A stretch of 64,000 nucleotides of DNA, taken from positions 135,976,155 to 136,040,154 of the forward strand of contig NC_057848.1 of assembly GCF_910594005.1 (NCBI RefSeq), given 5' to 3'. Position numbers and translations under genes: made by a program. Of this stretch, positions 59,219-64,000 are shown in pieces. The notes under the pieces were generated by a model. The model saw only the letters and a program-made list of their open reading frames with translations. It did no database searches and was not told the origin of the DNA. Source of the DNA: Cervus elaphus. Its lineage: Eukaryota > Chordata > Mammalia > Artiodactyla > Cervidae. Each line of letters begins with the position of its first letter. Position 1 is the first letter of the stretch.

Positions 59219-59500
59219 ATTAGAGGGTGGGACCAACTATTGGACACTCCCCGGCTGTCTTTCACAGCAAACCAGCCTGCCATCAGAAAGGCTTGGAGGC
59301 TGGGGCTGTGCTGCCAGGGAATTCACCCAATGTCTCATGGCCTGCTTCTGGGGAACTCTAACACACTGAAAAGGACTCTTGGTGGCAAATTACATCCTGA
59401 AATTCTTCACAATCTCTAGATTCTGGGAGGGAAGTCTGTTCTCATATTCTCCAAAGATAGGTTGGTCAGAGAAGGAAGATCAGCTTACAGAAGCCTGTGC

Positions 59501-59717
59501 TGTGCGCTCAGTCACTCAGTCATGTCCAACTCTTTGCGACCCCATGGACTATAGCCTGTCAGCCTCCTCTGTCCATGGGATTCTCCAGGCAAGAATACTG
59601 GAGTATGTTGCCATTCCCTTCTCCATGGGATCTTCCCGACCCACGGATAAAACCTGTGTCTCATGTCTCCTGCATTGGCAGGCTGGTTCTTTACCACTAG
59701 TGTCACCTGGGAAGTCC
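59501..59717 (-). mobile_element. Bov-tA SINE
   Basis: 'gctcagtcactcagtcatgt' to 'actagtgtcacctgggaagt' in reverse. Confidence 0.93.
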
Positions 59718-59936
59718 ATCATAAGGGCTAGTACCCAATAAACCCAACCTAATGGCAAATAGAGCCACGATACCTCTGGAAACCCAGGCTGGAGGTCCAG
59801 GCAACCCCGGGAAGGGTTTGGAGCTAGAATTCCCTCCCTAAGCATGGCAGGTTGTCTCCATGAGGTACTCTTCTCAGTTCACCTGGCCATGGCGATGAAA
59901 ATAATTCATTCCTGCTTGTAGTTAATGGCTGGTGAC

Positions 59937-60091
59937 ATTTTTTTAAAAGCAACCTTTTATTATTATATTGTAATTTCCTTTTTAACTTTTTTGAACTTAC
60001 CTCAGGGCATGTGGGACTTCCCCAACCAGGGATCGAAACTATGGCCCCTGCAGTGGAAGTGCAGTCTTAAACTGGACCACCAGGGCAGTCC
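59937..60091 (-). mobile_element. CHR-type tRNA-derived SINE, short
   Basis: 'gggacttccccaaccaggga' and 'tggaccaccagggcagtcct' in reverse. The flanks taatggctggtgac (59923-59936) and taatgacaggtgac (60092-60105) are the target duplication. Confidence 0.85.
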
Positions 60092-60339
60092 TAATGACAG
60101 GTGACAGTGTGAAGGTGGCAGCCTGGCTTTGGCAGCATCAGGGGGATTTTCAAATACACAATGGATGTCAGTCCCCAGAGTAATACAAACCAGAGTTGCA
60201 CGTCAAACATGTGAGAGCAGATACAAAGCCATAGAAGCTAGATGTGGGGGCGCCCAGAGGCTCCCCCCAAGTGAATGTGAATGGCGGTAGCCAGAGGAGT
60301 GCCTCTGTCCTGGCTGCTTGGACTCGTGGAAAGGGTGGG

Positions 60340-60532
60340 CCAATTTGCCATGGATGGGAGCATTTCGTGGGAACTTGGGGATTACAATTCCACACGCCTG
60401 GAATCAATATTCTATGCTCGTGTTATAATTCACTTTGCGAGGGAGACAACGCAGCTCTCCGAATTCCTGGATGAAGTCAACCACCTAGCCCAGAGATTAA
60501 GGGGATTTCCGTGCTTATAAATCGCACCCAGC
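60340..60532. other. Candidate conserved non-coding block
   Basis: Repeat-free, with 'ggggattacaattccacacg', 'aatcaatattctatgctcgt' and 'gattaaggggatttccgtgc'. AT-rich motifs with retained CpGs resemble regulatory DNA. No gene assigned. Confidence 0.3.
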
Positions 60533-60612
60533 GGTGGGTGGGGTGAGAGTGTGGAGGAGGAGAAGGGCAGAGAGGATGGAGAGGGGGGGCAGGGGAGGCT
60601 GGGAGGGAGGCT
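60533..60612 (+). other. G-rich low-complexity tract
   Basis: Runs of GGGTGGGG, GGGGGGG and GGGAGGGAGG in about 80 bp. Possible G-quadruplex. Confidence 0.5.
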
Positions 60613-61956
60613 CAGAGTCCCGCCGTGAGGATGGCAAGGCTTCGTGGGAGCCTAACGCGCCACACGGAGCCTCAGCCCAGTGTGATGTCGCTGATGGAAA
60701 CGACACAAAAGGTGGCCTGGAGTGCCTGGGTTGACTAAAACAGCCCTTATCAGGACTGACTAAAGTCAGCCAGGCTGTTTATGCAAGCACCATAAACAGC
60801 CGGGACCCCTCCTGACACCAACATCATCTGCATCTGTAAAGAAGAAAATGAAGGTATTTGTGGAATATTTTCCCCCGCAGACTCGCTACTGAGTGCAGTC
60901 TCTGCTTGGTTTTGATCTGCTGCAAGGAGAGTGAGGCAGATGAAAGATCTGGAATGTACCAGGCCCTTTTACATGGGGCAGAGGCAGTCCCCCCGCCTTC
61001 CCCCACTCCTCACGGGTCCCCCCAGACACCACTTTCACTTGGGGAGAGAAACCACACAGAAGCTTCAGAAGCAGCGGGAGGTCTGTGTCCCAGGCAGGAT
61101 GGGGTGAGTATCCCCCCCGGAGGAGGGATCTCCCTCCAGCCAAATTGGGCCTCTCACCTCCAGGGCTTCGACTCTGGTGCTGGCCCCAATTGTCAGCGAA
61201 AATGCCTTTCTTGGTGTCAGCCGGTTCCCTAATGGGTAACAGTTGATGTCATCGAATCAGCCTGGTGACTGGGCATGATTAAAAGGCGCCGCTTCTTAGG
61301 CGGGCTTGGGGATCATGGCTTGAGCATAGAATTAGTTCTCAGCCCCCCTCCCCCTAGGGAGGGGGCTCAACCCCGCAGGACAGAAGCCCCCACTCGTGCT
61401 AAGGAAGCAGAGGTAATAACTAATAACCTCCCCTCCACCCCGCCTTCCCCTAACCTTGTCGTGAACCGTGCTTGTTTTGTTCAAAGAAGTGCTCGTGCAA
61501 CCAGTCTCACTTTAATGAAAAGCAGACCCCCGGCTCACCGTGGCCCCTCCTTTGGGCAGCAGAGATAAAAACCTAATGGCATGTCAGAGCCTTGATGGCA
61601 AACCCGCCAGGAAAACAAAATTATCAGGGTAGAGCGGAGGCAGCGGACCGTATCTGCTTTTGGACCATAAAATAACATAACCTGATGACCCCCTCATTTG
61701 CTGAAGGGGCGCCCGGCTGGAAACACCAAGGCCTCCTCTGGCAAAAGTTCCTGCTGCCTGCCTGCTGAGGCCACAGCTTGGCTCTCCAGCTCTCCAGCTC
61801 TCCAGCTTCTTTTTCCCTCCCCTCGGGCACTTCAGCCCTCGTTTCAATATCTAAGGCACAAGCCCCGCGAGACAACGCGCGCGTTTATCACCACACAAAT
61901 TATGAGACTCTGACAAGAAAAAGTCCAAAGAAGGTCTGTCATGTGCAGGTCTGCGT
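60613..61956. other. Unique, partly CpG-retaining DNA, no gene recognised
   Basis: 61500-61720 is repeat-free with 'aaaattatcagggtagagcg' (GATA-like site) and 'ggaccgtatctgcttttgga'. No exon structure or domain recognised. Confidence 0.35.
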
Positions 61957-61972
61957 GCACACACACACACAC
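61957..61972. repeat. Short (CA)n tract
   Basis: About 8 CA units directly next to the AGC tail of the following SINE. Confidence 0.8.
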
Positions 61973-61973
61973 C

Positions 61974-62248
61974 CTGCTGCTGCTGCTAAGTTGCTTCAGT
62001 CGTGTCCGACTCTGTGCAACCGCATAGATGGCAGCCCACCGGGCTCCCCCGTCCCTGGGATTCTCCAGGCAAGAACACTGGAGTGGGTTGCCAATTCCTT
62101 CTCCAATGCATGAAAGTGAAAAGTGAAAGTGAAGTCGCTCAGTCGTGTCCGACTCTTTGCGACCCCATGGACTGCAGCCCACCAGGCTCCTCCGTCCATG
62201 GGATTTTCCAGGCAAGAGTACTGGAGTGGGTGCCATTGCCTTCTCCGC
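61974..62248 (-). mobile_element. Bov-A2-type dimeric SINE
   Basis: Reverse dimer: (GCT)n tail, first unit 'gcttcagtcgtgtccgactc', linker 'tgaaagtgaaaagtgaaagt', second unit ending 'gccattgccttctccgc'. Same architecture as 2626-2906. Confidence 0.93.
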
Positions 62249-62797
62249 ATGAGGCTGTCTACCAGAGCTATTTTTTCTTCCTTCCTCTCTTCCTTCACCC
62301 TTTCTCCTTCCACCAGTCCTGAACATTTATTGAGCATGTACCATGAACCAAGGCCCAAGAAAGATTCTGCAGGAACCTATCTGAGCAACACAGAAATAGT
62401 CCCTGTCCGATTTCTGGCCATCTGTCTTGGCAGATGCTGCTTCTTACTCCCCACTATCCAATACCCCTTCTTCCTCAATAATAAAACTCCCAGTATCTAG
62501 CTGGATGCTTTTATTCTGGATCTCCAGAATAAAAATTACACATCTCAACTTCTTTTGCAGCCAGGTTTGGCCATGTGCCTCAGTTCTAGCTAATGGAATA
62601 TAAGCAGAAGTATTGTGAGAAGCTTCCAGGAAGTGTTATTAAGAAAAACATAGGATTACCTTCACCTTTGTTCCTGTGTGCTGGAATGTAGATGTGATGG
62701 CTGGAGTTCAAGCAGCCATTTAATACCATGAGGTGGAAGTCATGTACACCCCATGGTAGAGGAACAAGATAGAATGATCCTGAGATGTTAGAACCAC
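62249..62797. other. Unique and decayed repeat sequence
   Basis: 'tggccatgtgcctcagttct' then 'agctaatggaatataagcag' recalls an old LTR-like repeat, family unassigned. No gene. Confidence 0.35.
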
Positions 62798-63600
62798 TTC
62801 AAAAAATTGACAGTTCCTCATACAATTAAACATATACATATGCTACACTCAGCAATCTCACTCCTACATATTTACCCAAGAGAGATTAAAAACCTACGTC
62901 CACACAAAGATTTGCAGACTAATGTTTATAACAGTTTTTTTCATAATAGCCCCAAACTGGAGACAATCTAAATATCAATGGGTGATTAAACAAATTGTGG
63001 AATATTCATACAATAGAATACTACTCCACAATACGAATAAACTATTGGTATATATGACAACATTTTGTTGTTGTTTAGTCACTAAGTTATGTCTGACTCT
63101 TTTGTGACCCCATGGACTGAAGCCCTCCAGGCTCCTCTGTCCATGGGATTTCCCAGGTAAGAATACAGGAGTGGGTTGCCATTTCCTCCTCCAGGGGATC
63201 TTCCCGACCCAGGGATTAAATCCAAGTCTCCTGCATTGGCAGGCGGATTGTTTACCATTGAGTCATCAGTGTGAATCTATAAAGTATTATATTGAGTGAA
63301 AGAAACTGGACACAAAAGACTCTACACTTTATGATTCCATGTATATAGAATTCTAGAATGGGTAAAACCACTCCCTCTTTGATGAAAGATGTCTGGATAG
63401 TGGTTGCCTAAGAGTGGTGGAGGTCAGCTGGAAAGGGGCATGAAGAAACTTTCTAAGATGATGGAACTGTCTTAAATCTCAGTTGCATTGTTGATTACAT
63501 GGTGTATACATTTGTCAAAACTCATCAAGCTATACCTTCATGATCTGTGTATTTCACCAGATGCAAATTATATAATAGTACAATACAAATTATACAACAA
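62798..63600 (+). mobile_element. Ancient L1 (L1M) 3' end interrupted by a Bov-tA
   Basis: 'cagcaatctcactcctacat', 'aataaactattggtatatat' and, after the SINE, 'aagaaactggacacaaaaga' and 'ttgtcaaaactcatcaagct' follow L1M ORF2-end and 3' UTR order. Confidence 0.85.
63063..63271 (-). mobile_element. Bov-tA SINE
   Basis: 'gttgttgtttagtcactaag' to 'gtttaccattgagtcatcag' in reverse, inside the L1M. Confidence 0.93.
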
Positions 63601-64000
63601 TAATGATAATAATGATAGCCTTGATCCTGTGGACTTTGTGAAGCCACTGTTTTAGCCCTGAACTATCCACTTCTGAATCTTATTTACGTGAGAGAGCAAG
63701 ATACTTCCACCAGTCTTTGTTGGCATTTTCCAGCACTTAGAGCTAATCTACCCTGACAGTACTGCATCTTCTCCATGTTATATGTGTGGCTAACTCGTCT
63801 CCCTGCTCTGGGCAGTGAAGTCAATGGGGGAGAGCTGGCCTAGGAGTCAGGATACAGGTGGGATTTGACAGTGGGGTTAATCTGATTGCGGCAATGTAGA
63901 AAAGTCTCTCCCCCATCCTTGTTCCAGGGCTTTCTAGCCTGAACTCACAGCCTGAACTCATAGCTCCTCTTGGACTCAGATTTGCAGCAAATCCCTCCCC
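63601..64000. other. Unique sequence to the window end
   Basis: No repeat family or gene recognised. Confidence 0.4.

Noticed and set aside
1..64000. CRISPR arrays, operons, phage or plasmid features
   Set aside because: The sequence is mammalian nuclear DNA. No regularly spaced identical repeats with unique spacers, and no bacterial-type gene clusters, were seen.

Overview
The window looks like nuclear DNA from a ruminant, most likely a bovid. The evidence is the repeats. There are many tRNA-derived Bov-tA SINEs, two Bov-A2-type dimers with AGC-rich ends, two BovB (RTE-type) LINE fragments, longer CHR-type tRNA-derived SINEs of cetartiodactyls, and a ruminant-type L1 3' end. Older mammalian layers lie beneath them: MIR, L2, L1M, MLT1/MaLR LTRs and MER5A-like DNA transposons. 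I cannot tell cattle from sheep, goat or buffalo by reading alone.

I found no multi-exon host gene. Nearly all long open frames are chance frames or translations of SINEs and LINEs. The one clear protein-coding sequence is a processed (intronless) copy of the peroxin gene PEX3 on the minus strand at about 41.0-43.2 kb. It keeps a complete 372-codon frame from ATG to TGA, a CpG-rich 5' leader, a 3' UTR with an AATAAA signal and an A-tract. Identical 15-bp target-site duplications flank it. It landed inside an older MaLR-type LTR, and a CHR-type SINE later inserted into its 3' UTR.

Layout. 1-6.7 kb: mostly unique DNA, with a Bov-A2 dimer, an (AC)n tract and a ~97-bp local direct duplication. 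6.7-13.6 kb: BovB tail, L1M, CHR SINE, LTR-like and MITE remnants, and a 43-bp inverted repeat with arms 0.8 kb apart. 13.6-29 kb: scattered Bov-tA copies, MIRs and TG microsatellites, with long unique stretches that include candidate conserved blocks near 23.4 and 28.4 kb. 30-33.4 kb: a 5'-truncated BovB, Bov-tA copies and a reverse L1M. 34-41 kb: SINEs, MER5A, L2 interrupted by MLT1, MIR, CHR SINE. 41-43.3 kb: the PEX3 retrocopy. 43.3-64 kb: more SINEs, an L1 nested in a DNA transposon, an L1M interrupted by a SINE, several G-rich tracts, and repeat-poor blocks that may be regulatory.

Nothing here forms an operon or a multi-gene system. The window reads as an intergenic or intronic region with one potentially functional retrogene. 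Repeat family names come from recognition of consensus features, not from a database search, so subfamily names are approximate.
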